This document shows, one piece after another, positions 43,931 through 53,350 of a stretch of 64,000 bases of DNA. The DNA comes from an uncultured Rhizobium sp. (lineage in GTDB: Bacteria; Pseudomonadota; Alphaproteobacteria; Rhizobiales; Rhizobiaceae). Made by a program: the position numbers and the translations under genes. How positions within the stretch are numbered: position 1 is the stretch's first letter; each line of letters opens with the position of its first letter. The notes beneath the pieces are model-generated. The model had not been told where the DNA came from and did not search any database. It saw nothing but the letters and a program-made list of their open reading frames with translations. Location of the stretch: positions 186,001 through 250,000 of the forward strand of contig CAMFIE010000001.1 of NCBI GenBank assembly GCA_945952315.1, read 5' to 3'.

Positions 43931-44875
43931 ATGTGCGTCGCCTGCACCCACACCATTCATCGCGCACAGCACAATTTCGGCTGGAACCGCGATTTTCCGC
44001 CGGCGCTAACGGCAAAACCCGGTGAAACCATCCTGTTTGAATGTCTGGATTCCTCCGGCGGCCAGCTCGGTCCGGATGCGACCCTTGATACGCTTGCCAA
44101 TCTTGATTTCGGCAGGATCAATCCGGTTTCCGGACCGGTTTATGTCGAAGGCGCCGAACCCGGTGATGCCCTGAAGGTGACGATCCGGAAATTCCACCCC
44201 TGCGGCTATGGCTGGACCGCCAATATTCCGGGCTTCGGTCTGCTTGCCGACCAGTTCAAGGATCCGGCGCTCCATGTCTGGTCCTATGACAAGGTCGGCA
44301 TGACCCCGTCTGCCTTCGGGCCGGGCGGGCGGGTGCCGCTGAAACCCTTTACCGGCACCATCGGCGTTGCCCCTGCCGAAGCCGGGCTGCATTCGGTTGT
44401 TCCTCCGCGCCGCGTTGGCGGCAACATGGATATTCGCGATCTGACTGCGGGCGTCACCCTCTATCTGCCTGTCGAGATGAAGGGCGCGCTGTTTTCGGTC
44501 GGAGACACGCATGCCGCGCAGGGCGACGGTGAGGTTTGCGGCACCGCGATCGAAAGCCAGATGAATGTGGAACTGACGCTTGATCTCGTGAAGGGCGCCA
44601 ATCTTCAGACCCCTCGCTTCACCACCACCGAGCCGGTAACGCGCCATCTCGACGGCGCAGGCTACGAGGTAACCACCGGCATCGGCCCCGACCTGATGAC
44701 GGGCGCACGCGAGGCGGTGATGCGGATGGTCGATCTTCTGGCTGCCGAGCATGGTCTCAACCCCGTTGATGCCTATATGCTCTGCTCTGTCTGCGGTGAC
44801 TTGAGGATCAGCGAGATCGTCGACATGCCGAACTGGGTGGTTTCCTTCTACTTCCCCCGGATCGTCTTTTCGTGA
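43931..44875 (+). CDS. fmdA: Acetamidase/formamidase family amidohydrolase
   Basis: This 314-residue protein of the FmdA/AmdA family hydrolyses formamide, acetamide or similar short amides to ammonia and the acid. Family-conserved parts are the segment PVSGPVYVEGAEPGDALKV near residue 75, RRVGGNMDIRDLTAGVTLYLPV and SVGDTHAAQGDGEVCGTAIE near residue 195, which supply the metal-binding aspartate and histidine. Expression probably depends on the AmiC/AmiR-like pair and on readthrough of the preceding hairpin. It overlaps the ATPase gene (GTGA). Confidence 0.92.
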   Translation: MCVACTHTIHRAQHNFGWNRDFPPALTAKPGETILFECLDSSGGQLGPDATLDTLANLDFGRINPVSGPVYVEGAEPGDALKVTIRKFHPCGYGWTANIPGFGLLADQFKDPALHVWSYDKVGMTPSAFGPGGRVPLKPFTGTIGVAPAEAGLHSVVPPRRVGGNMDIRDLTAGVTLYLPVEMKGALFSVGDTHAAQGDGEVCGTAIESQMNVELTLDLVKGANLQTPRFTTTEPVTRHLDGAGYEVTTGIGPDLMTGAREAVMRMVDLLAAEHGLNPVDAYMLCSVCGDLRISEIVDMPNWVVSFYFPRIVFS

Positions 44876-46551
44876 GCGCGTCGCCTGAAACAGTGTCCCC
44901 GGTTCTGAGCGTGCGCGGCCTTTCGGTGGATGCGCGCACGCCGACCGGGCTGAAGCGCATTCTCTCCGATATAAGCTTCGATCTCAAAGGCGGGGAAACG
45001 CTTTGCCTTGCAGGTGAGTCCGGTTCCGGCAAATCGGTGACCTCGCTTTCGATCATGGGGCTTTATCCGAAAGCCTCGCTGAAGATCGCCAAAGGGGAGA
45101 TTTCGCTTCTCGGCCGTCCCATCACCGCTCTGCCGGAGCGTCAGATGCGTGCCATTCGCGGTGGCGATATTGCCATGGTCTTTCAGGAGCCGATGACATC
45201 GCTCAATCCGGTGATGACCATTGGCGCGCAACTCACTGAGGCTATTCGCGAGCATCGCCGCGAGGAGGGCGCAAGTGCCGAACATCTCGCTCGCCAGATG
45301 CTCGATGCAGTTCATATCACGGATGCCGCGCGCAGGCTCACCCAATATCCGCATGAGCTTTCCGGCGGCATGCGTCAGCGGGTGATGATCGCGATGGCAT
45401 TGTCCTGCCGTCCGCGTGTGCTGATTGCCGATGAGCCGACAACGGCACTCGATGTCACCGTGCAGGCGCAGATCCTGACCCTGATGCGCGAACTCCGCTC
45501 CGAATTCAACACCTCCATCCTTCTGATCACCCATGACATGGGCGTGGTTGCCGAAATGGCCGATCGTGTTGCGATCATGCAGAACGGCCGGATCGTTGAA
45601 CAGGGCGATGTGCTCGACATCTTCGAACGGCCGGGTGAAGCCTATACGCGCGACCTGCTGGCAGCCGTTCCGCGGCTCGGCGCGCTTGCAGGCACGGAGC
45701 AACCGCCTCGTGTCTCGAAGACAGAACCTTTCATCAGGACGGATTCGGAACCGGTTCTGGCCGTTTCCGGCCTCTCGGTGAGCTATGGGGCAAAGAGCGG
45801 CTGGTTTGGCGCAAAGCAAAAGGCTGCACCCGTGGTGGACGGCGTGTCCCTTGCGATCAAGCCCGGTGAAACGCTCGGCCTTGTGGGTGAAAGCGGGTCT
45901 GGCAAATCCACCACGGGCAAAGCCGTGCTGGGACTTGTGCCATTTTCCGGCAGCGTAAAGCTGGACGGGCGAGAGATCGGTGGTCTGTCGCAAAGCGCCA
46001 TGCGCCCGCTACGAAGGGCAGCCCAGATGATCTTTCAGGATCCCTATGCCTCGCTGGACCCCCGCATGAGCGTGGGCGCAGCGATTGCCGAGCCTCTGGT
46101 GATCCATGGTATCGGCAACCGCTCGGAACGGGAGGATCGGGTCGCGGCCCTTTTGCGCCGTGTCGGTATGGATGCGGAGGCGGCCAGCCGCTATCCCCAC
46201 GAATTTTCGGGTGGTCAGCGTCAGCGCATCTGCATTGCGCGCGCGCTTGCGCTCGAACCCAAACTGATCGTGGCTGATGAAAGCGTTGCGGCGCTTGATG
46301 TATCGGTTCGAGCGCGCGTGCTGGATCTGATGCTGGAACTTCAGGAACAGATGGGGCTGGCCTATCTCTTCATCTCCCATGACATGGCCGTGATCGAAAA
46401 GATGTCGCATCATGTTGCGGTGATGCGTGGCGGTCGGATCGTCGAGATCGGAACCCGCCGTCAGGTGTTCGAAAATCCGAAAGACGACTATACGCGCGGC
46501 CTCATGGCCGCAGTTCCGATCCCCGATCCCGCCCATTACCGCCGCGCCTGA
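44872..46551 (+). CDS. Fused peptide/nickel-type ABC transporter ATPase (DppD-DppF)
   Basis: The 559-residue protein has two complete ATPase domains in one chain. Domain one (about 10-270) has Walker [12 protein letters not shown], signature [15 protein letters not shown] and Walker [12 protein letters not shown]. Domain two (about 295-555) has [26 protein letters not shown] and [11 protein letters not shown], where serine replaces the usual proline. It energises the DppB/DppC-type permeases of this operon. The start is GTG, overlapping the amidase stop. Confidence 0.93.
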   Translation: MSASPETVSPVLSVRGLSVDARTPTGLKRILSDISFDLKGGETLCLAGESGSGKSVTSLSIMGLYPKASLKIAKGEISLLGRPITALPERQMRAIRGGDIAMVFQEPMTSLNPVMTIGAQLTEAIREHRREEGASAEHLARQMLDAVHITDAARRLTQYPHELSGGMRQRVMIAMALSCRPRVLIADEPTTALDVTVQAQILTLMRELRSEFNTSILLITHDMGVVAEMADRVAIMQNGRIVEQGDVLDIFERPGEAYTRDLLAAVPRLGALAGTEQPPRVSKTEPFIRTDSEPVLAVSGLSVSYGAKSGWFGAKQKAAPVVDGVSLAIKPGETLGLVGESGSGKSTTGKAVLGLVPFSGSVKLDGREIGGLSQSAMRPLRRAAQMIFQDPYASLDPRMSVGAAIAEPLVIHGIGNRSEREDRVAALLRRVGMDAEAASRYPHEFSGGQRQRICIARALALEPKLIVADESVAALDVSVRARVLDLMLELQEQMGLAYLFISHDMAVIEKMSHHVAVMRGGRIVEIGTRRQVFENPKDDYTRGLMAAVPIPDPAHYRRA

Positions 46552-46642
46552 CTTCGCGATTGCACAACCGGTCCTCAGGTCTTAATCCTGACACTGGATT
46601 TGCGATGCGAAGCAGATGCCGGGGCGGGGAGGGCAGCGCATC

Positions 46643-47599
46643 ATGGCCGGTTCGTGGCTCTCGATCTTCTGGCAGAAGCACCTCGATCTTTCGATCCGAG
46701 CGGGAGAGGGTTATCATGCCCGCATCATCGAGCGGCCTGGTTTGTGGATGCCGGACGTTGAAGCAGATCGGCTGATCTCAGACCTTTCCACTGTTGCAAA
46801 GGCGGCATCGCCACTGGGGATGCCCGCATATGGCCTTTTCTCCGGCACCCGGGAAAGCCTGGATACGACAGTGATCACCCTTGTCTACCGAACGGGCGAT
46901 GATGCGCCGGTCGCCTTCAATGCGATGCCGGTGATCCGCCTTTCGCTTGCCGGAAAGCGGGTGGATGTGCTGCATCTCGGTCTGGTGATGGTGCACCCGC
47001 AGGTGCGGGGGCAGGGGCTTTCCTGGGTGCTTTATGGTCTTACCTGTTTTTTCCTTTTCCTGCGCAACCAGCTGCGACCGCTCTGGATTTCCAGTGTCAC
47101 ACAGGTGCCTGCTGTTGTCGGCATGGTGGTTGAAACCTTTTCGCAGGTCTTTCCTGCACCGGGTGCTGGCGTGCGCCGGGCGCTGAAGCAGCAACTGATC
47201 GCCAGCGAAATCATGGCCCATCATCGCCACGTCTTCGGCGTAGGGCCGGAGGCGGGTTTTGATGCGGAGCGCTTCGTGATCACCAATGCCTATACCGGTG
47301 GCTCGGATGCGCTGAAAAAGGGACTTGGCGAGGCCGCGAACCATCGCAACCCTGCCTATCGCGCTTTGTGCGAAACGGAACTGGATTACGAGCGCGGCGA
47401 CGATCTGCTGCAAATCGGCCAGATCGATCTTGCTGCCGTCCGGCGCTATCTGACGGAGGCGGTTCCGAAGCGCGCCCTGCTGCAGCTTGCCGTCACCGGT
47501 CTTCTGGTGGCCACACACCGTCTGATCGTGCCCGTGCTGCACTGGTTCGACACCAGCCGCCCTTTCGGCATCCTGAGGCCCGACCGGCATGGATCGTAG
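46643..47599 (+). CDS. Uncharacterised protein with GNAT-acetyltransferase-like segment
   Basis: I do not recognise a named family for this 318-residue protein. Around residue 115 the segment HLGLVMVHPQVRGQGLSWVLYGL resembles motif A of GNAT N-acetyltransferases (R/Q-x-x-G-x-G/A), with a hydrophobic helix after it and a basic C-terminal part. A second hydrophobic stretch near residue 285 may touch the membrane. GGGAGGG precedes the ATG. Its end overlaps the next gene by 11 bp, so the two probably work together; they are convergent with the phospholipid acyltransferase gene. Acyl transfer to a membrane or surface molecule is a guess. Confidence 0.7.
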   Translation: MAGSWLSIFWQKHLDLSIRAGEGYHARIIERPGLWMPDVEADRLISDLSTVAKAASPLGMPAYGLFSGTRESLDTTVITLVYRTGDDAPVAFNAMPVIRLSLAGKRVDVLHLGLVMVHPQVRGQGLSWVLYGLTCFFLFLRNQLRPLWISSVTQVPAVVGMVVETFSQVFPAPGAGVRRALKQQLIASEIMAHHRHVFGVGPEAGFDAERFVITNAYTGGSDALKKGLGEAANHRNPAYRALCETELDYERGDDLLQIGQIDLAAVRRYLTEAVPKRALLQLAVTGLLVATHRLIVPVLHWFDTSRPFGILRPDRHGS

Positions 47600-48803
47600 C
47601 CTCCTCATTGTTGACAGCGTGATATCGCTGGCTGCCCTCGGCGCCATTCTGGTGCTGATTGGCGCGATGGGACGGGAGCCATCCAGTGTACCGCTTAAAC
47701 GTCGGCTGCGCTTCGGTCTTGTCGTTCTTGCGGTATTGCTTGCCAGTCGCGTGGCCGACTGGTGGACCGGCTGGGGTCTGCTCGGGCTCATCACGGTTGT
47801 TGCTGCCGGTCTGGTGCCACTTGCCACACTGTTGCTCACGGAAGGGCTGTTGCGTCGGCATACACCGTTTTCGGTCAAGGTTTTTGTTGCAGGCGGCGCG
47901 CTGCTATTCGCCTTTGCCGGACTTTTGCCCGATCAGTTTGCTGAACCCTGGCGCTTTGCCCTTTTGTTCGGTTTTCAACTGGCTGGATTTGCCATCATCG
48001 CCTTTCTGGCCGTGCGGCGTGATCGCACCAGCCTCTCGCCTGCAGAAAATCAGGCGGTTGACCGTATCGCATTGTCGCTGATCCTCATCCTGCCGTTGCT
48101 CGCAACCGATTATCGCGGGCTGTTTCCAGACATTCCGGTGCGGCTTGGCGGGCTCGCAATCCTTTTTCTCTGCTGGCTGATGATCAGTCTCGGCCAGCGA
48201 ACCGTCAGCCACCGCGACACGCTGTTTGCCTTTGTCATCCTCTTTGCTGCGGCACTCGCAGGCGGATGGGCGATCGCAACGGCATTTGCGCTCAACGAGA
48301 CGCAGACGATCCAGACCGCAGCAATCGTGCTTTCAGCGGCGTTGTTCGGTGTCATCTGGAAGGATTCCGTCACCCTTCGTACAGAGCAGCGTCGCGAGAA
48401 CCTGCTTGTTCATCTGGCCCACGGCGATATCAGCACGACAGCGGGATTTCTGGACGGCTTGCAGACCCATCCGCTGGTCGAAGGCAGCCTGCTGCTGAAA
48501 GACCGGGATCTGGCCGATCTTGATCCGGCCCTGCTCACGTCCCTGTTTGACAGGCTGCCGGTCGCAGGGCTTGCCGATTTCAATCGAAACAGTTCAATGA
48601 GCCATGGGGAGGCTGAGCAGCTGGCGTGGCTTCTTGAAAAATACGAGGCTACCCATCTGATGCGGGTATGCCGGGTTCCGCTGCAACTGGTGGCCCTCAA
48701 TATGCCATCTGTCTCGGTCACGCCGGGTGCGGAGGCGGAGCTGCGGGTCGTCCAGCGCATGGCGCAGATGATTTCAGAGCGCGGGTCTGTGCCCGCGCCC
48801 TGA
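47589..48803 (+). CDS. Seven-helix membrane protein of unknown function
   Basis: The 404-residue protein has seven or eight hydrophobic segments from residue 6 to about 260 (first IVDSVISLAALGAILVLIGAM, last TAAIVLSAALFGVIWKD). A soluble C-terminal domain of about 140 residues follows, rich in charged residues and lacking kinase or nucleotide-cyclase motifs. The topology is that of a membrane receptor or enzyme with a cytosolic head. It is coupled to the GNAT-like gene by an 11-bp overlap. No family recognised. Confidence 0.7.
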   Translation: MDRSLLIVDSVISLAALGAILVLIGAMGREPSSVPLKRRLRFGLVVLAVLLASRVADWWTGWGLLGLITVVAAGLVPLATLLLTEGLLRRHTPFSVKVFVAGGALLFAFAGLLPDQFAEPWRFALLFGFQLAGFAIIAFLAVRRDRTSLSPAENQAVDRIALSLILILPLLATDYRGLFPDIPVRLGGLAILFLCWLMISLGQRTVSHRDTLFAFVILFAAALAGGWAIATAFALNETQTIQTAAIVLSAALFGVIWKDSVTLRTEQRRENLLVHLAHGDISTTAGFLDGLQTHPLVEGSLLLKDRDLADLDPALLTSLFDRLPVAGLADFNRNSSMSHGEAEQLAWLLEKYEATHLMRVCRVPLQLVALNMPSVSVTPGAEAELRVVQRMAQMISERGSVPAP

Positions 48804-48813
48804 GTGCCATGCC

Positions 48814-51800
48814 TTAGGCCGGTTCCATTGCGACCGGCGCAGGCTCGGCGGCAAGCAGCGTGCGGGCGGCGGTAAAATCGATCTTGCCCGAGCCAAGCAC
48901 CGGTACGGCCCCGACGCGCAGATCCGAAGGGATCATCATGTCCATCGCGCCCTTCTGCTTGGCAAAGGCCATGAATTCAGACCGTGTTGCACCTTCGTGA
49001 TTGGTGAGCATGACCAGCCGTTCGCCCTTTTTCGGATCGGGCAGCGAGACGACGACGGTGAGGTCCTGGGGCCAAAGCTCGCCTGCAAGCGCCTCGACTG
49101 CGGCCAGCGACACCATTTCCCCGCCGATCTTGGCAAAGCGCTTGGCGCGGCCGCGGATGGTGATAAAGCCTTCGTCATCGACGGTCACGATATCGCCGGT
49201 ATCATGCCAGCCATCGGGCAGGGGTTCCAGCACGCCTGGCCTTTCCGCCTTCAGATAGCCGGCCATCACATTGGCACCGTTCACATAGAGACGGCCGCCT
49301 TCTTCCACACCCGGTACCTTTTCCAGCCGGTAATCCATGCCCGGCATGATCTTTCCAACGGTTCCGGCCTTGTTGAACATCGGCGTGTTCAGCGAAATGA
49401 CCGGTGCGGCTTCCGTGACGCCATAGCCTTCAAGAATGCGCACGCCGAATTTTTCCATATAGAGCGCGCGGGTCGACGGCTTCACCGGCTCGGCACCGGC
49501 AAAGCAATAGCGGATCGAGCGGAAATCGTAAGGATGGGCCGTGCGGGCATAGCCGTTTAGGAACGTATCCGTGCCGAAGATGATCGTTGCGTTGGATGAG
49601 TAGATCAGTTCCGGAATGATGCGGTAATGCAGCGGCGAGGGATAGAAATAGACCGGCACGCCCGACACCAGCGGCAGGATCGTGCCTGCCGTCAGCCCGA
49701 AGGAATGGAACAGCGGCAGGATGTTGAAAACCTTGTCGCCGGAGTGGAAGTCGATGCGGGATGCGGCCTGCGCGGCATTGGACAGGATGTTGCGATGGGT
49801 CAGCACCACGCCCTTCGGAGCGCCTTCCGAACCGGAGGTGAAGAGGATCACGGCCGGATCATCCGCCTTGATGCCTTTGGGCGCACGGTCCCTGTTCCAG
49901 AGCCCCTTCAGCTTGTCCAGCGTGGTGATGGTCTGGCGCAACTCGTCGAGATAGATGATTTCGACAGAGCCCTGGAGTTCGGTCACCACCGCATTGAGCT
50001 TCGCCTGATCGATAAAGGCGCGCGAGGTCAGCACCCGTCGCACACCGGCGGCCCGGCAGGCGGACAGAAGATTTGCGGGACCGGCGGTAAAGTTCAGCAT
50101 GGCCGGAACCTTGCCCGCCGACATTACGCCGAGGATGGTGGCAACCGATCCATTGGCATTCGGAAGCAGCACGCCGAGGACCTTGTCGCCGCCAAAAAGC
50201 GTGCGGAACTTTGCGCCGAGCACGGCGGCACCCGTTAGCAACTTGCCATAGGTCAGGCGCCCGGTCACCGGATCCTCGACCGCAAGCGTGCCGGAGCCAC
50301 GCTCGTCTGCGGTGCGGATGATCCGTTCGAGAACGGTGGACGAGGTATCGGTCGTCTTGAATACCAGCATCGACATGATCTGGTAGAGCGAGGCTCCTGC
50401 CGCCATGCGGCGCTTGCGACCCTTGAGTTCCGCAGGAACGGTAAGACGCACCGGCTCGAGAATGGTGACCTTCACCTTCGGAAACAGGCGGCGGCGCACA
50501 TGCATCGAGGTGAGCCGCGAGAAGAAGCTCTTTTCGAGCCCGTCGATACGAACCGGCACGATCATCGATCCCGTCTTGTCGGCAACCATGGCCGCCCCGT
50601 CATAGACCTTCATCAGGCCACCGGTGACGGTGATGCGGCCTTCGGGAAAGATCACCAGCGGATCGCCGCCATTCACAGCCTTGATCAGCGAACGGGTGGC
50701 CATCGGCTTGGACGGATCGAGCGGCAGGAACTTTGCCATGCTGAGGAAAGGCTTCACCCACCAGGCTTTGGCAATCGTATAATCGACCGCAAAGATCGGC
50801 TCTTCATCGGTGAGCGCAAGCGCCAGCGGGCCATCGAGGAAGGAAACGTGATTGAGGGCGAGGATAGGCGCGCGGCCAGCCTTGCGGATGTTTTCGAGCC
50901 CTTCCACTTCCAGACGCAGGAAAGCACGGAACAGGATCGAGACGAAATCGCGGAAACCGTTGGTCGGCAGCGTCATGAACATCACGGCAGCGGCAGCGAG
51001 ATTGGCAATCGCAAGACCGAAGAGCAGTTGCGGAATGGTAAGGCCGACGGCCTGAAGCGCGGCGACAAGACCGCCGCCGAAGGTCATGAAACCGGCGGTC
51101 AGCACATTGGCTGCCCCGATCACCCGGGCACGGCGGTCTTCTTCCGCCCAGGCCTGAAGGGCGGCGAAGGTCGGAACCACGAGGAAAGCACCGGAAATCG
51201 CAATGCCCGAAAGGTCAATGGCAATGCGGATTGTGTTGTTGCCCGAGAAGAAAGCAAAGAGAGAATCGGCCGTTTGGCTGATATCGGCATGGGCCACCGC
51301 CCAGGCAAAATCGAACCCGAAGAGACCCATCAGCACGGTACCGACCGGTGCGGGCAAAAGCACGATGCGGCCCGCCGACATCCAGGCGGCAATGGCCGAA
51401 CCGATGCCGATTGCGACTGCAAAAACAGCGAGATAGGCGGTCACGGCGGTTTCGCCGCCACCAAGCAGGTTTTTCACCATGGTCGGCAGAAGCGACAGGA
51501 TGATGGCGCCGACCAGCCAGAACCAGGAGACCATGACCGAGGAGCGCCACAGACGCGGATCGGTGCGCAGTTCCATCACCAGTCGATAGCTGGAGCGCAG
51601 CACGTTGCGATCGATTGCTAGGTTCGGTGCCTTGGCCCCAAGGCGCGGGATCATGCGGCTTGCCTGCCAGCAACCAATGGACAGCACGATCATCATCGTG
51701 CCGAAGATCCAGGGATTGATGCCACCGGAAGCGGCAAGGCCCGCCACAATGGTGCCGCCGAGGATGGCGATGAAGGTCGCCCCCTCGATCCAGGCATTGG

Positions 51801-52218
51801 CACGCGGCAGATCGCGGCGTTCGAGATGATCCGGCAGGATGCCGTATTTCACGGGTCCGAACAGGGCGGAAATCACCCCGAACAGGAAGAGCGCGATCAT
51901 CAGCACCGTGATCGAGGAGAAGAACAGGCCGACCACGGAAAGCAGCGCGGCCGCCATTTCCGCGCGCTTCAGGCGCTCGGCCATCATGCCCTTGTCGAAG
52001 CGGTCGGCAAGCTCGCCGCCAAGCGCGGAGAGCAGAAGGAAGGGCAGCATGAAGATCGCACCGGCGAGCGTCACCAGCGAGGCCGCCTTTTCCGCAGACA
52101 GGGTGAACAGGATCAGGAAGACCAGCGTGTTCTTCAGAAAATTGTCGTTGAAAGCGGACAGGAACTGCGTCCAGAACAGGGGCGCAAAGCGCCGCGACGT
52201 CATCAGGTAGTCATGCAT
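48814..52218 (-). CDS. LplT-acyltransferase-acyl-ACP synthetase fusion (phospholipid repair)
   Basis: This very long protein of 1134 residues combines three functions. The MFS lysophospholipid flippase (LplT-like, about 1-405) starts at FWTQFLSAFNDNFLKNTLVF. The PlsC-type acyltransferase (about 420-620) has the NHVSFLD catalytic motif and FPEGRITV. The AMP-dependent acyl-ACP/CoA synthetase (about 650-1120) has LFTSGSEGAPKGVVLTHRN. It would flip lysophospholipids inward and re-acylate them at the inner membrane. It follows YiaAB and PspA genes in one direction and probably shares the TetR-controlled promoter. GGGGGAA precedes the ATG. Only 10 bp separate it from the convergent unknown gene. 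Confidence 0.92.
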   Translation of the reverse strand: MHDYLMTSRRFAPLFWTQFLSAFNDNFLKNTLVFLILFTLSAEKAASLVTLAGAIFMLPFLLLSALGGELADRFDKGMMAERLKRAEMAAALLSVVGLFFSSITVLMIALFLFGVISALFGPVKYGILPDHLERRDLPRANAWIEGATFIAILGGTIVAGLAASGGINPWIFGTMMIVLSIGCWQASRMIPRLGAKAPNLAIDRNVLRSSYRLVMELRTDPRLWRSSVMVSWFWLVGAIILSLLPTMVKNLLGGGETAVTAYLAVFAVAIGIGSAIAAWMSAGRIVLLPAPVGTVLMGLFGFDFAWAVAHADISQTADSLFAFFSGNNTIRIAIDLSGIAISGAFLVVPTFAALQAWAEEDRRARVIGAANVLTAGFMTFGGGLVAALQAVGLTIPQLLFGLAIANLAAAAVMFMTLPTNGFRDFVSILFRAFLRLEVEGLENIRKAGRAPILALNHVSFLDGPLALALTDEEPIFAVDYTIAKAWWVKPFLSMAKFLPLDPSKPMATRSLIKAVNGGDPLVIFPEGRITVTGGLMKVYDGAAMVADKTGSMIVPVRIDGLEKSFFSRLTSMHVRRRLFPKVKVTILEPVRLTVPAELKGRKRRMAAGASLYQIMSMLVFKTTDTSSTVLERIIRTADERGSGTLAVEDPVTGRLTYGKLLTGAAVLGAKFRTLFGGDKVLGVLLPNANGSVATILGVMSAGKVPAMLNFTAGPANLLSACRAAGVRRVLTSRAFIDQAKLNAVVTELQGSVEIIYLDELRQTITTLDKLKGLWNRDRAPKGIKADDPAVILFTSGSEGAPKGVVLTHRNILSNAAQAASRIDFHSGDKVFNILPLFHSFGLTAGTILPLVSGVPVYFYPSPLHYRIIPELIYSSNATIIFGTDTFLNGYARTAHPYDFRSIRYCFAGAEPVKPSTRALYMEKFGVRILEGYGVTEAAPVISLNTPMFNKAGTVGKIMPGMDYRLEKVPGVEEGGRLYVNGANVMAGYLKAERPGVLEPLPDGWHDTGDIVTVDDEGFITIRGRAKRFAKIGGEMVSLAAVEALAGELWPQDLTVVVSLPDPKKGERLVMLTNHEGATRSEFMAFAKQKGAMDMMIPSDLRVGAVPVLGSGKIDFTAARTLLAAEPAPVAMEPA

Positions 52219-52249
52219 GGAAATTCCCCCTTCCAGTCTTTTCTTGCGG

Positions 52250-52516
52250 TCAGGCGGGCTGACCGTTCTTGATCTGCAGCAGCAGATTTTCAGTGCGCGC
52301 GTCTTCGATCTTGTTCACCAGCTTGTCTGCCTCCATGTTGTCACGCAGCGTCTTTGTGACATTGACCGTAGCCTGCACCAGCATCAGAATTCCCATGGCC
52401 AGATAGCCTTTGCCCCAAAGATCCAGCGGCATCATGAAGAGGCCAAGTGCAAGCATTGCGCCCGCAAAACCGAAGCTGAGGTAGGAGAAGTTTACCCAGG
52501 CGGATGAGTGTTTCAT
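52250..52516 (-). CDS. YiaAB two-helix-domain inner-membrane protein
   Basis: The 88-residue protein has two membrane helices (WVNFSYLSFGFAGAMLALGLFMM and KGYLAMGILMLVQATVNVTKTLRD), the pattern of the YiaA/YiaB two-helix domain. A short coiled tail follows. Function is unknown in the family, but homologues are often tied to envelope stress. It lies between the PspA gene (42 bp) and the phospholipid acyltransferase gene (31 bp). Confidence 0.85.
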   Translation of the reverse strand: MKHSSAWVNFSYLSFGFAGAMLALGLFMMPLDLWGKGYLAMGILMLVQATVNVTKTLRDNMEADKLVNKIEDARTENLLLQIKNGQPA

Positions 52517-52558
52517 GGTCTTATCCTTTGTTGCGACTTAAGATTTAATTGATAGCCA

Positions 52559-53248
52559 TCAGGCCTTGGACGGATTGACCTGCGCTTTCAGGCGCGTGAT
52601 CACCGCATCGGTACTGGTTGAAACCGGTGCACCACAGCCTGCGGCCGCAAGCTTTTCGATGGTCTGGTCCGGTTTGCGGTCCATGCGGATCGCATCATAG
52701 GCCTCCGCCGCATAGGCATTGCTGCGCTGACGGCTTTGCAAGCGGGCAAGGGTTTCTTCGGCAACCTGCAGGCGTTCCGGTCCGGAGCCGGGGACAAAAC
52801 GCTGGAGACGGGCCGTGCTGTTGCGGGCAATGGCGAGGCGGTTGCCGCGCTGAAGGGCGACCAGCCGCATTTCGGCCTGGCGTACCCGCTGTTTCAGCGT
52901 TTGCACCGTCGGCGCCATTTCCTCGAGTGCAACGCGGGTTGCAGAAAGATCATTCTCCATCTCGGCAATGACATCGGCGGCTTCACGGGCGAGGGCTTCC
53001 TTGCCGTCTTGGAGGGCTGCCAGTGCGCGGGCCTCAAGGGTGTCGATCTTCGCCCGGAGGGCGGAAGCGGCCTCCCGCTCCAGCCGCTCCTGTGCGATCG
53101 CCACGGCGACGGCCTTTCGCGCGCCTTCCACATCCTGTGCCGCTTCGCGGATCTGGAGGGAAAGGACCGGCAGCGCATTCTGGTCAGAAAGGGTAGTGCC
53201 ACTTTCCAGCAGTTTTCCCTTTATCAGGGTGACAAACAGTTTGAACAT
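52559..53248 (-). CDS. pspA: PspA/IM30-family membrane-stabilising protein
   Basis: The 229-residue, largely helical protein has long heptad-rich coiled-coil stretches from about residue 25 to 185 and an amphipathic N-terminus (MFKLFVTLIKGKLLESG), as in the PspA/IM30/Vipp1 family, which polymerises on damaged inner membranes. It lacks a neighbouring pspF or pspBC; instead the operon faces a TetR gene with three shared operators. This suggests induction by lipid or membrane signals rather than by sigma54-PspF. Confidence 0.88.
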   Translation of the reverse strand: MFKLFVTLIKGKLLESGTTLSDQNALPVLSLQIREAAQDVEGARKAVAVAIAQERLEREAASALRAKIDTLEARALAALQDGKEALAREAADVIAEMENDLSATRVALEEMAPTVQTLKQRVRQAEMRLVALQRGNRLAIARNSTARLQRFVPGSGPERLQVAEETLARLQSRQRSNAYAAEAYDAIRMDRKPDQTIEKLAAAGCGAPVSTSTDAVITRLKAQVNPSKA

Positions 53249-53265
53249 TTCGGGCTCTCCATTTA

Positions 53266-53336
53266 TGAACGATGTTCATGATTGTGTTGTGACACGAAAA
53301 TGAACGTTGTTCAAGATATTTTTTGAACGATGTTCA
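53266..53336. promoter_or_regulatory. Three copies of a TetR-type operator TGAACGWTGTTCA
   Basis: Perfect 5-bp arms TGAAC/GTTCA with a 3-bp centre occur at 53266-53278 (GAT), 53301-53313 (GTT) and 53324-53336 (GAT). The first is 18 bp before the pspA start and the last is 14 bp before the TetR start. Spacing between copies is 35 and 23 bp. They fill the whole divergent promoter region and so should control both directions. Confidence 0.8.
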
Positions 53337-53350
53337 AAAAAGGAGAGGCC

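Noticed and set aside
44872..46551. Fusion artefact of two ATPase genes
   Set aside because: The frame is continuous, both halves have full motif sets, and fused DppD-DppF proteins are a known natural form in this group.
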